DNA of 64,000 nt from Ignavibacteria bacterium (GCA_947459425.1 CANHDJ010000010.1:16292-80291), one strand, 5' to 3'; shown: positions 47,738 through 57,080, counted from the first letter of the stretch. The notes: generated by a model not told the origin, from the sequence alone. Made by a program: numbers and translations.

Positions 47738-48637
47738 ATGTCCACAAAACGCCTCATCGGATTTTTCGCTGTTGGCACCGCAACCCTCGCTATTATCGCT
47801 GTTGCGGGGCTTGTTGTTAGCACAATGGGAACGTTTTTAGTTCAGGGCTTGCCGCACATTTCGTGGCAACTTCTGAGCGAAGCGCCACGCAATAATAACA
47901 CCGAAGGCGGGATATTTCCTGCTATCTACGGCACAACGCTTTTGGTACTGGTGATGTCTATACTTGGTGTGCCGATTGGGACGATTACGGCGATTTACCT
48001 GAACGAATACACCCGCACTGGTGCTGTTCTGCCTCGCGTGATTCGCTTTGCTGTCAACACGCTGGCAGGCGTACCGTCGATTGTTTTTGGGCTTTTTGGC
48101 TTGGGATTTTTTGTGCAATTTCTCGGTGTTGGTGTTGACAAAGCCTTTGGCAATACCGAAGCAATCTGGGCAAAACCCGCATTGCTTTGGGCTTCGGCGA
48201 CACTTGCCGCGCTGACGCTGCCAGTGGTGATTGTTTCGGTGGAAGAAGCATTAAAAAATGTTCCCCGCGAAATGCGTGAAAGCAGTCTCGCGCTTGGTGC
48301 GACGCGCTGGCAAACGATTTGGAAAATTGTGTTGCCGAACTCCACAACGGGCATTCTCACGGGTTCGATTCTCGCTATTGGGCGAAGTGCCGGGGAAGTT
48401 GCACCGATACTTTTTACGGGTGTGGTTTATTCGCTACCGCAGCTTCCCGACGGTGTTTCGAGTCAATTTATGCACTTGGGCTATCATCTTTTTGTTCTTT
48501 CCACCCAGTCGCCCGATGTTGATAAAACGCTGCCCTTGCAATACGCAACCACGCTTGTTCTTCTGATGCTCACCTTCACGCTGAATTTTGCCGCAACCTT
48601 CATTCGCTCACGCATTAGAAGCAAACAACTCGGCTAA
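47738..48637 (+). CDS. pstA: Phosphate ABC transporter permease PstA
   Basis: A 299-residue inner-membrane permease with six helices. [18 protein letters not shown] and [19 protein letters not shown] are PstA hallmarks, and [19 protein letters not shown] is the EAA loop that contacts PstB. It forms the channel with PstC, but neither pstC nor pstS is present upstream; a 183-nt gap precedes it, so it is the first pst gene of this transcript. Confidence 0.95.
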   Translation: MSTKRLIGFFAVGTATLAIIAVAGLVVSTMGTFLVQGLPHISWQLLSEAPRNNNTEGGIFPAIYGTTLLVLVMSILGVPIGTITAIYLNEYTRTGAVLPRVIRFAVNTLAGVPSIVFGLFGLGFFVQFLGVGVDKAFGNTEAIWAKPALLWASATLAALTLPVVIVSVEEALKNVPREMRESSLALGATRWQTIWKIVLPNSTTGILTGSILAIGRSAGEVAPILFTGVVYSLPQLPDGVSSQFMHLGYHLFVLSTQSPDVDKTLPLQYATTLVLLMLTFTLNFAATFIRSRIRSKQLG

Positions 48638-48678
48638 TATCGCTATTGTCCGTCATTCATTGCTCATCTTCACGTTTT

Positions 48679-49449
48679 ATGGCAAAAAAAACACTTGATA
48701 CCAAAATCCAAGCTACGGATTTATGCGTTTACTACGGCGCAAAACAGGCACTCCATCGCATTACCTTAGATATTTACGAACAAGAGGTAACGGCATTTAT
48801 TGGACCCTCGGGTTGCGGGAAATCCACGTTTTTGCGAAGCATTAACCGTATGAACGACCTTATTGCGGGAGCGCGGGTATCGGGGAATTTGGGCATTGAC
48901 GGCGTAAATATCTATGATAGCAGCATAGATGTCGTCGAACTGCGGAAGCGCGTTGGCATGGTTTTTCAAAAATCGACTCCATTTCCAAAATCTATCTACG
49001 ACAACGTAGCCTTCGGACCCCGCTTAAACGGTATTACCGACCGCACGGAACTAGACCGCATTGTAGAAGAAAGTCTTATAAATGCTGCACTGTTTAATGA
49101 GGTGAAAGACCGCTTGGACGCTTCCGCAATGGGTTTGTCTGGCGGACAGCAACAGCGCTTGTGTATCGCGCGGGCGGTTGCGGTGAATCCTTCTATTTTG
49201 CTCATGGATGAACCATGTTCAGCGCTTGACCCGATTTCGACGGCAAAAGTGGAAGAATTGATTTTGGAACTCAAAAAGCAATACACCATCGTTATTGTTA
49301 CACATAATATGCAACAAGCCGCTCGTGTAAGCGAATATACAGCATTCTTTTACATGGGGCATTTGGTAGAATACGATAAAACTCGTAAAATATTCACCAA
49401 TCCCGGCAAAAAAGAAACCGAGGATTACGTCACAGGGCGTTTTGGATAA
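48679..49449 (+). CDS. pstB: Phosphate ABC transporter ATP-binding protein PstB
   Basis: A 256-residue ATPase from the ATG at 48679. Walker [21 protein letters not shown] with the typical PstB tail, ABC signature [14 protein letters not shown] and Walker [14 protein letters not shown] are intact; [20 protein letters not shown] is the H-loop region. It energises phosphate import through PstA/PstC. The start lies 41 nt after pstA; a lipoprotein gene and phoU follow. Confidence 0.97.
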   Translation: MAKKTLDTKIQATDLCVYYGAKQALHRITLDIYEQEVTAFIGPSGCGKSTFLRSINRMNDLIAGARVSGNLGIDGVNIYDSSIDVVELRKRVGMVFQKSTPFPKSIYDNVAFGPRLNGITDRTELDRIVEESLINAALFNEVKDRLDASAMGLSGGQQQRLCIARAVAVNPSILLMDEPCSALDPISTAKVEELILELKKQYTIVIVTHNMQQAARVSEYTAFFYMGHLVEYDKTRKIFTNPGKKETEDYVTGRFG

Positions 49450-49472
49450 TTTTTCATTGTGCGAGGTGTACT

Positions 49473-49829
49473 ATGATGGCTGTTCGTGGAAGTATCGTCT
49501 TGGCGCTCTGCGCCGTTCTCTTGACTGCGTGTAGTCTTTGGCGGACTGTTGAGCATTTAGGGCGCTCGTATCCTGCCGTTGCAACGATAGACGTTTTGTA
49601 TGCGGAAAAAGACATTAAAGCGGCAAATTACGAATACATGGGTGAGGTCTTTCTTCGCGTTGGCACTCTTGTTGATGCAGAGTTGGAGTCATTGCTGATA
49701 GAAGCCGCAAAGAAGCGTGGTGCAAGCGCTGTTTTGATTACCTACAATCTTACGGCGCGTCCTGATGCCGAAGGTGGCATTTATACATCGCCCATTTTGC
49801 GCGGTCGCCTGATTCATTACCGACCGTGA
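49473..49829 (+). CDS. Small putative lipoprotein
   Basis: 118 residues with a lipoprotein signal MMAVRGSIVLALCAVLLTAC (lipobox LTAC, Cys20). The mature part contains ANYEYMGEVFLRVG and LESLLIEAAKKRGASAVLITYNL, a small alpha/beta pattern seen in YbjQ-like or heavy-metal-binding-like outer-membrane lipoproteins, but I cannot assign a family. It lies between pstB and phoU (23 nt after pstB), an unusual place, and has a GAGGTG ribosome site. Confidence 0.7.
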   Translation: MMAVRGSIVLALCAVLLTACSLWRTVEHLGRSYPAVATIDVLYAEKDIKAANYEYMGEVFLRVGTLVDAELESLLIEAAKKRGASAVLITYNLTARPDAEGGIYTSPILRGRLIHYRP

Positions 49830-49850
49830 GCGTTAAGTTTATTACGTTCA

Positions 49851-49876
49851 ACAGGAGCGCGAACGCCGTTCGCTCC
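49851..49876 (+). repeat. Dispersed 3' hairpin element, copy B
   Basis: Begins 22 nt after the lipoprotein stop: ACAGGAGCGCGAACGCCGTT then CGCTCC. It is a diverged relative of copies at 9969, 55068 and 57052, and again in the same orientation as the upstream gene. Confidence 0.55.
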
Positions 49877-49931
49877 GGCACAATATCCGCCTACGCACTC
49901 CTCTTCCTCAATCCTCTATTTCCCAAGATGT

Positions 49932-50630
49932 ATGCATCGCTCTTTTGAAGACAGTCTCGATAAACTCCGCACACGCCTTATTCGCATGGGTAGTATTGTG
50001 GAGGAACAGGTAGAATTTTCGTTCCGCGCCGTATTGAAGGGTGACGAGCAGATTGCGCGTCTTGTCATGGAGCGCGATGATAAGGTTGACAAACTCGACA
50101 TGAAAATTGACAAACAATGTCAAAAGATTTTTGCGCTTCATCAGCCTGTCGCAAGCGATTTACGCTTGCTTTTGGTAGCGCTCAAAATCAACAATGAACT
50201 GGAGCGCATTGGGGATTTAGCGTTCAATATTGCACGAAACCTTATCGAACAACCGACCTTGCCGAGAATTGCCGAACAATTAGCATTAGAGCGGCTTACC
50301 CAAGGGGTTCATACGATGGTCAAAGGCAGTCTGGATGCATTTGTCAACAACGACCCCGAATTAGCATACCAAATCATGCGCACGGACAATCACATTGATT
50401 CGCTCACCAAAGAGATTTTTAACGATACTGTTTCCTTGATGAAGCGCGACGCATCAGTAATAGACCCAGCGGTGGGAATCTTGATGGTGTTGCGCAACTT
50501 GGAGCGCATGGCAGATCAGGCAACCAACATTTGCGAAAATGTCATTTTCCTTGTCGAAGCAAAATTGGTGCGCGCTCTTCACGATGAATCCGCAATGAAC
50601 AATGCCGACAATGAGCGCGACGACGATTAG
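49932..50630 (+). CDS. phoU: Phosphate signalling protein PhoU
   Basis: A 232-residue helical protein made of two PhoU three-helix bundles. MHRSFEDSLDKLRTRLIRMG, then KVDKLDMKIDKQCQKIFALHQPVASDLRLLL and INNELERIGDLAFNIARNL give the first; the second repeats ELAYQIMRTDNHIDSL and LRNLERMADQATNICENVIF with the ExxxD metal motifs. PhoU damps PhoR/PstB activity when phosphate is plentiful. No phoB/phoR pair is present here. Confidence 0.95.
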   Translation: MHRSFEDSLDKLRTRLIRMGSIVEEQVEFSFRAVLKGDEQIARLVMERDDKVDKLDMKIDKQCQKIFALHQPVASDLRLLLVALKINNELERIGDLAFNIARNLIEQPTLPRIAEQLALERLTQGVHTMVKGSLDAFVNNDPELAYQIMRTDNHIDSLTKEIFNDTVSLMKRDASVIDPAVGILMVLRNLERMADQATNICENVIFLVEAKLVRALHDESAMNNADNERDDD

Positions 50631-50708
50631 CAAGAAATCTGAAAAAGTGCGTACAAAGACTAAACTTTTGGGCTAGTCTGTGCGTCTGAGTGCCTAGTGT
50701 GGCAGGCT

Positions 50709-50815
50709 TTGCGTCCTGATTTCTCTCGCGCCATAGAACTCCGAAGTTCTATGCCGTTTGTACTTCTGGGACTGTTCCTCATGTCAGGAAGAATCCGTAG
50801 CTTTGTAGGACGCAA
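50709..50815. repeat. Intergenic hairpin cluster after phoU
   Basis: TTGCGTCCT (50709-50717) and AGGACGCAA (50807-50815) are perfect 9-bp outer arms; between them CATAGAACT/AGTTCTATG (50732-50753, loop ccga) is a perfect 9-bp hairpin. It looks like a nested REP-type element; there is no T run. The rest of the 236-nt gap shows no gene. Confidence 0.6.
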
Positions 50816-50866
50816 TGCGACGCACAGTTCAACTCAATTTTTTATCTTGTTTTTTGGAGAAGTATT

Positions 50867-51643
50867 ATGAAACTGAGAACATTCTTTGTTCCTCTGATTA
50901 TTGCTCTTGCATTCGTTGTCAATGCGCAAGCCCAGAAATGGGAACAAGTCGGCAAAAAAGGCGATTGGGCAAATACGGTTGAAGTCGTTGCTATGGACGG
51001 CTTTATTTACAGTATTGAAAAAGACGGTACGCTCTTTAAAACCGACAAAACTGGTAAATACGAGCAGCTTGGCGACAAGGGAGCATTCAAAAATGTGGAC
51101 AATCTCGCAGCGCTTGACGGCTGGCTTTGGACGGTCGAGGGCGGCATTTTGTACAAAAGCAATCCTAAATCGGGTCGCTGGGAAAAAGTCAGCACCGATT
51201 ATGGTGATACCGAAGCAATGGTCGGCATGAACGGTATGATTTACACCATTGAAAGCGATGGAAGCGTTTATGAAACCGATAAACAAGGCAACTACAAACG
51301 CCTCGGCGACAAGGGCGATTTCCAACACGCAACGCTGTTTGAAGCAATGGACGGTTACCTCTGGACAGTCGAGCAGGGTGCATTGTACAGAACCAATCCT
51401 CGCTCTGCACGCTGGGAAACGGTTGATAAAGATGGCTGGGAAAAAACGGTTGCTATGGTTGGCGCAAATGGTATGCTTTGGAGCGTCGAGAAAAATGGCA
51501 CACTTTACAAAACCAGCACCAAGACCGGTGATTCAGAGCAGGTCGGTCCGAAAGGCTTAATGAGCAATGTTGATGATATGTTTGCTTTGGATGGGTTCTT
51601 ATACGCTATCGAAAGTGGCACGTTGTATCGTATGAAAATGTAA
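50867..51643 (+). CDS. Secreted tectonin-like beta-propeller protein
   Basis: A 258-residue protein with a signal peptide (MKLRTFFVPLIIALAFVVNAQAQ) and six repeats of about 42 residues, each with a strand pair such as FIYSIEKDGTLFKTD, WLWTVEGGILYKSN, MIYTIESDGSVYETD, YLWTVEQGALYRTN. The spacing and W/GTLYKT pattern recall tectonin propellers, which bind sugars or lipopolysaccharide. No enzymatic residues or T9SS tail. A GGAG ribosome site and a terminator frame it as a single-gene unit. Confidence 0.75.
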   Translation: MKLRTFFVPLIIALAFVVNAQAQKWEQVGKKGDWANTVEVVAMDGFIYSIEKDGTLFKTDKTGKYEQLGDKGAFKNVDNLAALDGWLWTVEGGILYKSNPKSGRWEKVSTDYGDTEAMVGMNGMIYTIESDGSVYETDKQGNYKRLGDKGDFQHATLFEAMDGYLWTVEQGALYRTNPRSARWETVDKDGWEKTVAMVGANGMLWSVEKNGTLYKTSTKTGDSEQVGPKGLMSNVDDMFALDGFLYAIESGTLYRMKM

Positions 51644-51665
51644 TATCGCTTCTGCGTATTTTTAC

Positions 51666-51705
51666 GGGCTGTTCGCTTCTGAGGCGGACAGCCCGCTTCT
51701 TTTTC
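51666..51705 (+). terminator. Terminator of the tectonin-like gene
   Basis: GGGCTGTTCGC (51666-51676) pairs with GCGGACAGCCC (51684-51694), 11 bp with one G-U, followed by gcttcTTTTT, 22 nt after the stop. Confidence 0.8.
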
Positions 51706-51712
51706 TGGACTT

Positions 51713-52927
51713 TTATTTTTCTCCATCCTCGCGCTCTATCGGCATCGTCATACACCGCGCACCGCCCAAACCGCGCACGAGTTCCGAACCTTCAAAATCC
51801 AGCACTTCAATTCCCGCAGCCCGGAGTGCCGCATTCGTGCGTTGATTGCGGTCATAGCCCACCACCACGCCCGGTGCTATCGTGAAGACATTTGCACCAT
51901 CGGTGCGTTGTTCACGGTCGGCATAGTATTTATCACCGCCAGCAACTTCAATAATTGTCAAAGCACCAAACTCATCGCGCAAAACATCCGTAAACGTACG
52001 CCCTTCGGTGTGGAGTTTGTACCCTTTTTCGTTATCGGCAACCTCATAGAGCCGTGTTTGAGGCGATTCCATAAAACTCCGTTTGTGCGCACAGATGGTT
52101 TGCGGTGCAACGATGGTGAACACCGTGTCGAGGTGCATATACTCTCGCTTTGGTGGCACAAGCACTTCGTACACCCGCTTAATAGAGCCTCGGCGAAAGA
52201 GATTCGATGCTAAATGGGCAATCGCATCCGTGCTGGTGCGCTCGCTGCACCCGACAGCAATGGACTCTTTATTCAACACGACAATATCACCACCTTCGAT
52301 AGAGCTGTATCGCTCGTCGTTGTGCGTTCCGTAGGCAAAAGCATCGGCTTTCATAAAGCGCGGATGATAACGGAAAATATGCTCAACAAGCAAGGATTCA
52401 CGGACTCTGGCTGGATAAAACATATTTGAGGAAATGATGCTATTTCCAACAATTGCCGATGGGTCACGCATAAAATACACATTCGGCACAGGCGATATCA
52501 TCATCCAATCATCCGGCAAATACTGACTCACCTTGAAACCCCGCGCCCGCGCTTCATTAGCACGAAGTCCCGCAAGCAGCATGGTTGCAAGTTCTGGCGT
52601 GGGAATAAGCATGAGGTCGTTCATAATGCTTTCGCAGCGCTCCAGCGCAACAACCGCTTCCAACGTATCGTATCGGGCGGCTTCATCGCGGAGCATTTCT
52701 TCCAACAGCACCTCAAAATAGAGTGTTTCTGCGCCTTTGGAGCGAATAAGCGAAGCAAAATGGTCATGTTCACTGTGGATTTTTTCCAAATATGGAATAT
52801 CTTCAAAGAGATACGTGCGATAGTTGTCCGGTAACAAGCGGTCTATCTCGGCACTGGGACGATGAATGATAACCGTTTTGAGCAATCCGTATTCGGATGT
52901 CACATTAAGACGCTGGGTTGAGGGCAT
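51713..52927 (-). CDS. arcA: Arginine deiminase
   Basis: A 404-residue enzyme converting arginine to citrulline and ammonia. The ATG at 52927 (MPSTQRLNVTSEYGLLKTVI) fits the family start; the frame runs 52 residues further upstream without resemblance. FMRDPSA, SSIEGGDIVVLN, EYMHLDTVFTIV and the catalytic Cys in GGARCMTMP are all present. The usual arcB/arcC (ornithine carbamoyltransferase, carbamate kinase) are absent; instead a CtlX-like hydrolase lies 79 nt upstream on the same strand. Confidence 0.95.
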   Translation of the reverse strand: MPSTQRLNVTSEYGLLKTVIIHRPSAEIDRLLPDNYRTYLFEDIPYLEKIHSEHDHFASLIRSKGAETLYFEVLLEEMLRDEAARYDTLEAVVALERCESIMNDLMLIPTPELATMLLAGLRANEARARGFKVSQYLPDDWMMISPVPNVYFMRDPSAIVGNSIISSNMFYPARVRESLLVEHIFRYHPRFMKADAFAYGTHNDERYSSIEGGDIVVLNKESIAVGCSERTSTDAIAHLASNLFRRGSIKRVYEVLVPPKREYMHLDTVFTIVAPQTICAHKRSFMESPQTRLYEVADNEKGYKLHTEGRTFTDVLRDEFGALTIIEVAGGDKYYADREQRTDGANVFTIAPGVVVGYDRNQRTNAALRAAGIEVLDFEGSELVRGLGGARCMTMPIEREDGEK

Positions 52928-53006
52928 AAACTTCAAAACTGGGATGAGAGATATTCTCAGGTGATGCGAGATAAAATTGTGCGTAAACCGTCGCCATAAA
53001 ATACAG

Positions 53007-53939
53007 CTAAATCTTCTCAGGAACAAAAATCTCCGCCAACATACACCGTGCCGAGCCACCGCCATAACGCTCAATCGTGTCAAGCGGCGCGTGAAGAAGC
53101 GTGGAATTATGCTGCAAAGCGACTATCTGCTCTTTGGTAAGGGCAGTATAGGCGCGTGAGGACATAATCCAAAATTTTTCGCCTGTGCTGTTGCGCACGT
53201 GGAGCATATTTCCCGCAAATTCATCCATTTGTGCCTCAGAAATTTCTACCACCACGCCTTGATGCTTCCGCAAAGAATCCAGCACCGCAGCGCGTTCACC
53301 GCTCTCGGTGATAACGTCTGCACAAACGACCGCCCCGCCTTCGCCCACTGCCATTATGACGTTGGTATGGTAAATCTGCCCGCCATTACTGCGGCGCGAC
53401 GTAAATTCTATGGCAGTATAGCCCATGCGCTTGGTAAATTCTTGCAATGCGGCAGAGTGCATCCTTGATGAACGATTGGCATACACAATCGCATTTTCTC
53501 TGTCCAAAACTAGACTACCTGTACCTTCGAGAAAAATATTTGTTTCCTCAAAGTCCGACAAATCCTCAGTTTTGGCGTATCCAAAGCGGTTTGCGAGGTC
53601 AATGACGATATCGGCACGACGCTCCAAACGGCGATTCTCCGGCTCCATCGGATAGAGAACGATGCGTCCGTCGCTGTGCGTTGAAATCCAGTTATTCGGA
53701 AAAATTGAATCCGGCGTATGTGGCTCCGATGTGTCTTCCACGATGACGACGCTTATTCCCGCAGCCCGCAGTACCTCCGCAAAATTCAGGCATTCTGCTC
53801 GTGCAGCGTTTTGAATGCGCTGCCGCTCTTCGCCGGACAAGCCTGTATCGGCTTCCATGAACGAATTTGTTTCTGCGGCATCAGGATTAAAGCCGAAGCG
53901 CACGGGCGCTATCATTAAGACGGTATTGGTGATTTGCAT
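53007..53939 (-). CDS. ctlX: CtlX-like citrulline hydrolase (guanidino-modifying family)
   Basis: A 310-residue protein from the ATG at 53939. APVRFGFNPDAAETNSF near the start, IFPNNWISTH, NIFLEGTGSLVLDR, YHTNVIMAVGEGGAVV and the C-terminal catalytic Cys in GGGSARCMLAEIF match the amidinotransferase/CtlX family. Francisella CtlX hydrolyses citrulline to ornithine; a dimethylarginine-type hydrolase is the alternative. It shares the pentein fold with the arginine deiminase gene that follows, and the two are probably one operon. Confidence 0.85.
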   Translation of the reverse strand: MQITNTVLMIAPVRFGFNPDAAETNSFMEADTGLSGEERQRIQNAARAECLNFAEVLRAAGISVVIVEDTSEPHTPDSIFPNNWISTHSDGRIVLYPMEPENRRLERRADIVIDLANRFGYAKTEDLSDFEETNIFLEGTGSLVLDRENAIVYANRSSRMHSAALQEFTKRMGYTAIEFTSRRSNGGQIYHTNVIMAVGEGGAVVCADVITESGERAAVLDSLRKHQGVVVEISEAQMDEFAGNMLHVRNSTGEKFWIMSSRAYTALTKEQIVALQHNSTLLHAPLDTIERYGGGSARCMLAEIFVPEKI

Positions 53940-53973
53940 ACTTGAGTGTTTTTTGTAGCTGGACGGGTTTTGC

Positions 53974-54036
53974 GCGAGGCTCTCGCTCACCACGACGGAA
54001 AACTTGTGTATCCGCCCACCAAGACGAGAGCCTCGC
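53974..54036. repeat. Inverted repeat between ctlX and the DLH gene
   Basis: GCGAGGCTCTCG (53974-53985) and CGAGAGCCTCGC (54025-54036) form a perfect 12-bp stem with a 39-nt loop; a further small stem tcgc/gcga follows. No T run. REP-like; a terminator for the DLH gene is possible but unlikely. Confidence 0.6.
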
Positions 54037-54072
54037 TGGGAAGCGAGACCCTCGTACCTGAATAGTTATTTT

Positions 54073-55011
54073 TTAAGCAAAACATTTTTTGAAAAAAGCA
54101 AGAACCGCCTTGTGAGCATCTTCTGCTAAGTCTTTAGCAAATTTGGGATTGCTGGGGTTTGCAAAAGCATGATCGGCATCATAGAGTTTGATTTCGACAG
54201 ATTTCCCGGCTGCTTTCGTCGCTGCTTCAAATTTTGAGGCAACCTCTGGTGTAATCCATTTATCTTGCTTGGCGAAAATACCGAGTGTTGGTGCGTTCAT
54301 CGTGGCGAGTTTCGCAGCATCGGTTTCCGGCATACCGTAATAAATCACACAGCCAACGGCTTGTTTGCCAAGAGCCAACGAAGCCTGATGCGACCAGCCA
54401 CCGCCAAAACACCAGCCAATGGTCGCTATTTTCGCATCCGTGCCAACGTATTGCTGAAAAGCGCCAATGATAGCTTTGGAGCGCTCTGCTTTATTCGATT
54501 GCATATACTTTCCAGCATCCTCGCGCGTTGTGGCGACTTTTCCGTCGTAAAGGTCAAGTGCAATCACCCGTGCGCCCAGTTCTGCACTGAGTTTATCGGC
54601 TTCTTGCTTGATATAATCGTTCAAGCCCCACCATTCGTGAATAACAAAAATAACATTCTTGCTCTCTTTTCCCGTCGGCTTGATTTCGTAGCCGAAACAC
54701 TCCATCCCATCGGCAGCTTTTACCTTAACGGCAGTGCCTTTGGTCTGGAATGAGGCAGCAAGCGGCTCTTCGTGCTTATTGACAAAGGCGCGGTCGGTGG
54801 AAAGGGCGGCAAATTGCGCAGTTGCTTGATTGCTTGAAGTTTTCGTGTCTTCCAGAGAGCAGCAGGGGGCTTGATTGGCGGTTGCTGTTGTTTTCATTGC
54901 TGTTGCTTTCGCGGCGGGTGCTTTTGCTTTTGGTGTATCGCTGGTGGCTTGGTGCATATCCACTCCTGCAACAAGCGCAAATGGTAGGAAAAATGCGGCG
55001 TAACGGTTCAT
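54073..55011 (-). CDS. Exported dienelactone hydrolase family protein
   Basis: A 312-residue alpha/beta hydrolase. A hydrophobic signal (MNRYAAFFLPFALVAGVD) is followed by an Ala/Thr/Lys-rich spacer to about residue 55. The catalytic triad is visible: Cys nucleophile in IGWCFGGGW, Asp in the KQDKWITPE region, His in YDADHAFANP; HEWWGLNDYI carries the oxyanion loop. DLH enzymes open dienelactones, but many paralogues act on other esters. Export is unusual for the family and suggests an extracytoplasmic substrate. Confidence 0.88.
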   Translation of the reverse strand: MNRYAAFFLPFALVAGVDMHQATSDTPKAKAPAAKATAMKTTATANQAPCCSLEDTKTSSNQATAQFAALSTDRAFVNKHEEPLAASFQTKGTAVKVKAADGMECFGYEIKPTGKESKNVIFVIHEWWGLNDYIKQEADKLSAELGARVIALDLYDGKVATTREDAGKYMQSNKAERSKAIIGAFQQYVGTDAKIATIGWCFGGGWSHQASLALGKQAVGCVIYYGMPETDAAKLATMNAPTLGIFAKQDKWITPEVASKFEAATKAAGKSVEIKLYDADHAFANPSNPKFAKDLAEDAHKAVLAFFKKCFA

Positions 55012-55067
55012 AGTCGTAGGGAAAAATGGTAAAAGAAGTGGCGGTTTTTGCAAAAAGATGGTTGTAC

Positions 55068-55090
55068 GACGCGAACTACGTTCGCACTCC
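55068..55090 (-). repeat. Dispersed 3' hairpin element, copy C
   Basis: Read on the minus strand it is GGAGTGCGAACGTAGTTCGC (55090-55071), starting 17 nt after the stop of the chemoreceptor gene; arms GCGAAC/GTTCGC. Same orientation relative to its gene as copies A, B and D. Confidence 0.6.
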
Positions 55091-55106
55091 GATAAACCGT
55101 CAATAC

Positions 55107-56885
55107 TTAGAATTTGGTTTGCGATGGGGGCAATGATCGTGTGCGCGATACGGGCAAACTGCGCTGCCCAGCGCCCGCAAAGCGGGCTTCATTACTGAGA
55201 ACAAAGCGGCTAATCGAATCGCGGAGGTCGTCTGCTTGGCGCATGAGACTTTCGATGCTTCGGGCAATATCCTGTACGCCGCACGTGGACTGCTCGACAA
55301 CGGAGGACATCGTGTGCATACTGCTTGCCATCAGATCGCTGGTGGAGGACTGTTGGTCGCTGGCGGCTGCCACTTGCGACATGACATCGGAAACCTTACT
55401 CGTGCGGTTGATAATCTGCTCCAATGCTTGCGTTGTCTGGCTGACAAGTTGTGTGCCTTGCTGTACCAATGTTGTGCCTTCGTTCATACCCTTGACGGCA
55501 GCACCCATCTCGTTTTGAATGGTTTTTATCATCGTGGAAATTTCTTTGGTCGCTTTTTGTGTGCGCTCGGCGAGTTTGCGAACTTCATCGGCAACAACTG
55601 CAAAGCCGCGCCCCGACTCACCTGCGCGAGCAGCTTCAATCGCAGCATTGAGCGCCAGAAGATTGGTCTGGTCGGCAATTTCATCAATCACCGAAACAAT
55701 TTCACCAATTTTTTCGCTGGATTGCCCCAACTGCGTGATTTTTGCTGCCGAATCCAGCACAACTTTACCAACTTGCTGGACGTTGCTAATCATGCTCCGC
55801 ATCACTTGTTCGCTCTGATAGGCTTCATCGTTGGCAAGCGAGGCTTCGTAAGCCGCAACCGAGATTTGCTGCGTGTTTTCGCTAATGGTGCGTGACATTT
55901 CCTCGACCGCTCCGGCGAGCTGGACAACCTGACCATTTTGCTCTTTCGCCCCAACAGAAAGCTCCTCGGTTGCACCGCTAATCTGAGAAACTGCGTCCGC
56001 CGTGTTATTGACCGAGTAAACAACCTGTGCAATCATCGCGCTGACGTTTTCCATGCTGCTATTGATAGCATTGAAGAGCTTTCCAATATCATCATTGCTT
56101 TCGGCTTGCAAGCGCCCCGTGAGGTCGCCCTGAGCCATCATATCAATCGCGTGCATAGCAGTCGAGACGTGTGAAGCGAGATATTGCTTCTGCTCTTCGA
56201 TGTGCTGCAAATCGCGTTGGGCGCGGGCTTCATTCTCCTGCTTGAGTGTTTCCAGTGCTGCGTAATCCTCTTGCGCACGGGCTTCCGATTCTTTGCGGGT
56301 AATTTCAAGTTGTTCCAGAGTAGAGTCTTTGCCGCGCTCGTAGATTTGTCCGAGAAGAAAGACAAGAAGCGCTATGCCGACCATTCCCAAAAAACCTTGT
56401 AATTGCTTCTGTACTGGCGAAATTTCCATTGCCGGCACGTCAATTCCGGCAAGTTTAAGTGCATAAAACACCGATAAGACAAATAATGTTGCCATAAGCC
56501 AGCGAAAACCGCCCTTGCGCCCTGTGAACATAACCGCCAAGAGCGGTACAATAGCAATCCAAATCCGTGTCGTGGTATCATGCCCGCCCTCATTCATTAC
56601 TAAGCCCGTACTGACAAACAAAAATGACCCCACAAGAATATGACACAGAGCATTCATGCCAATACCACCACGCAGCATGAATGGTACGGCAGCAAGCAAT
56701 CCCGACGCAGCCATAAGCAACAAGCCGCCCGGAATACCGTGCATGACGAGCAAATATTGTAGTGCGTAAAAGCCCGCTATAAACGTCGAGGAAAATGATG
56801 TTGTCACCAAAAGCCGCGCTCTGCGGAAAACATCAGGGTCTTGGCGTAATGCCGTTGGAATAAAGCGTACAATAAACTCTTGCAT
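55107..56885 (-). CDS. Methyl-accepting chemotaxis protein with multi-helix membrane N-terminus
   Basis: A 592-residue chemoreceptor without a typical periplasmic domain: the first ~185 residues hold about six membrane helices ([38 protein letters not shown] and others), so it may sense within the membrane. A coiled coil ([20 protein letters not shown]) and a HAMP-like segment lead to the signalling domain with tip [20 protein letters not shown]. It differs clearly from the other two receptors in its sensor. The C-terminus is basic and Ser/Pro-rich. Confidence 0.92.
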   Translation of the reverse strand: MQEFIVRFIPTALRQDPDVFRRARLLVTTSFSSTFIAGFYALQYLLVMHGIPGGLLLMAASGLLAAVPFMLRGGIGMNALCHILVGSFLFVSTGLVMNEGGHDTTTRIWIAIVPLLAVMFTGRKGGFRWLMATLFVLSVFYALKLAGIDVPAMEISPVQKQLQGFLGMVGIALLVFLLGQIYERGKDSTLEQLEITRKESEARAQEDYAALETLKQENEARAQRDLQHIEEQKQYLASHVSTAMHAIDMMAQGDLTGRLQAESNDDIGKLFNAINSSMENVSAMIAQVVYSVNNTADAVSQISGATEELSVGAKEQNGQVVQLAGAVEEMSRTISENTQQISVAAYEASLANDEAYQSEQVMRSMISNVQQVGKVVLDSAAKITQLGQSSEKIGEIVSVIDEIADQTNLLALNAAIEAARAGESGRGFAVVADEVRKLAERTQKATKEISTMIKTIQNEMGAAVKGMNEGTTLVQQGTQLVSQTTQALEQIINRTSKVSDVMSQVAAASDQQSSTSDLMASSMHTMSSVVEQSTCGVQDIARSIESLMRQADDLRDSISRFVLSNEARFAGAGQRSLPVSRTRSLPPSQTKF

Positions 56886-57024
56886 AGCAATCGTAATGGT
56901 AAAAAGGTGGTGCAGGTGTGCAACTTGAGATACAGGTTTTCAAACCAGCCCTAAAATTACAACAATTTTCGCAAACAGCACTACACACTTTTTTGAAATA
57001 CCGCAGAGGTATTACCGTTAAAAA

Positions 57025-57080
57025 GGAGTGCGAACGGAGTCTGCATTTTCGTTGTTGCAAACTTCGTTCGCACTCCTGTT
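57025..57080 (-). repeat. Dispersed 3' hairpin element, copy D (with inverted half-copy)
   Basis: On the minus strand 57080-57052 matches copy A at 9969-9997 with a single mismatch over 29 bp, starting 61 nt after the protease stop. An inverted half-copy at 57025-57036 makes a perfect 12-bp stem (GGAGTGCGAACG with CGTTCGCACTCC at 57065-57076). Confidence 0.8.
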
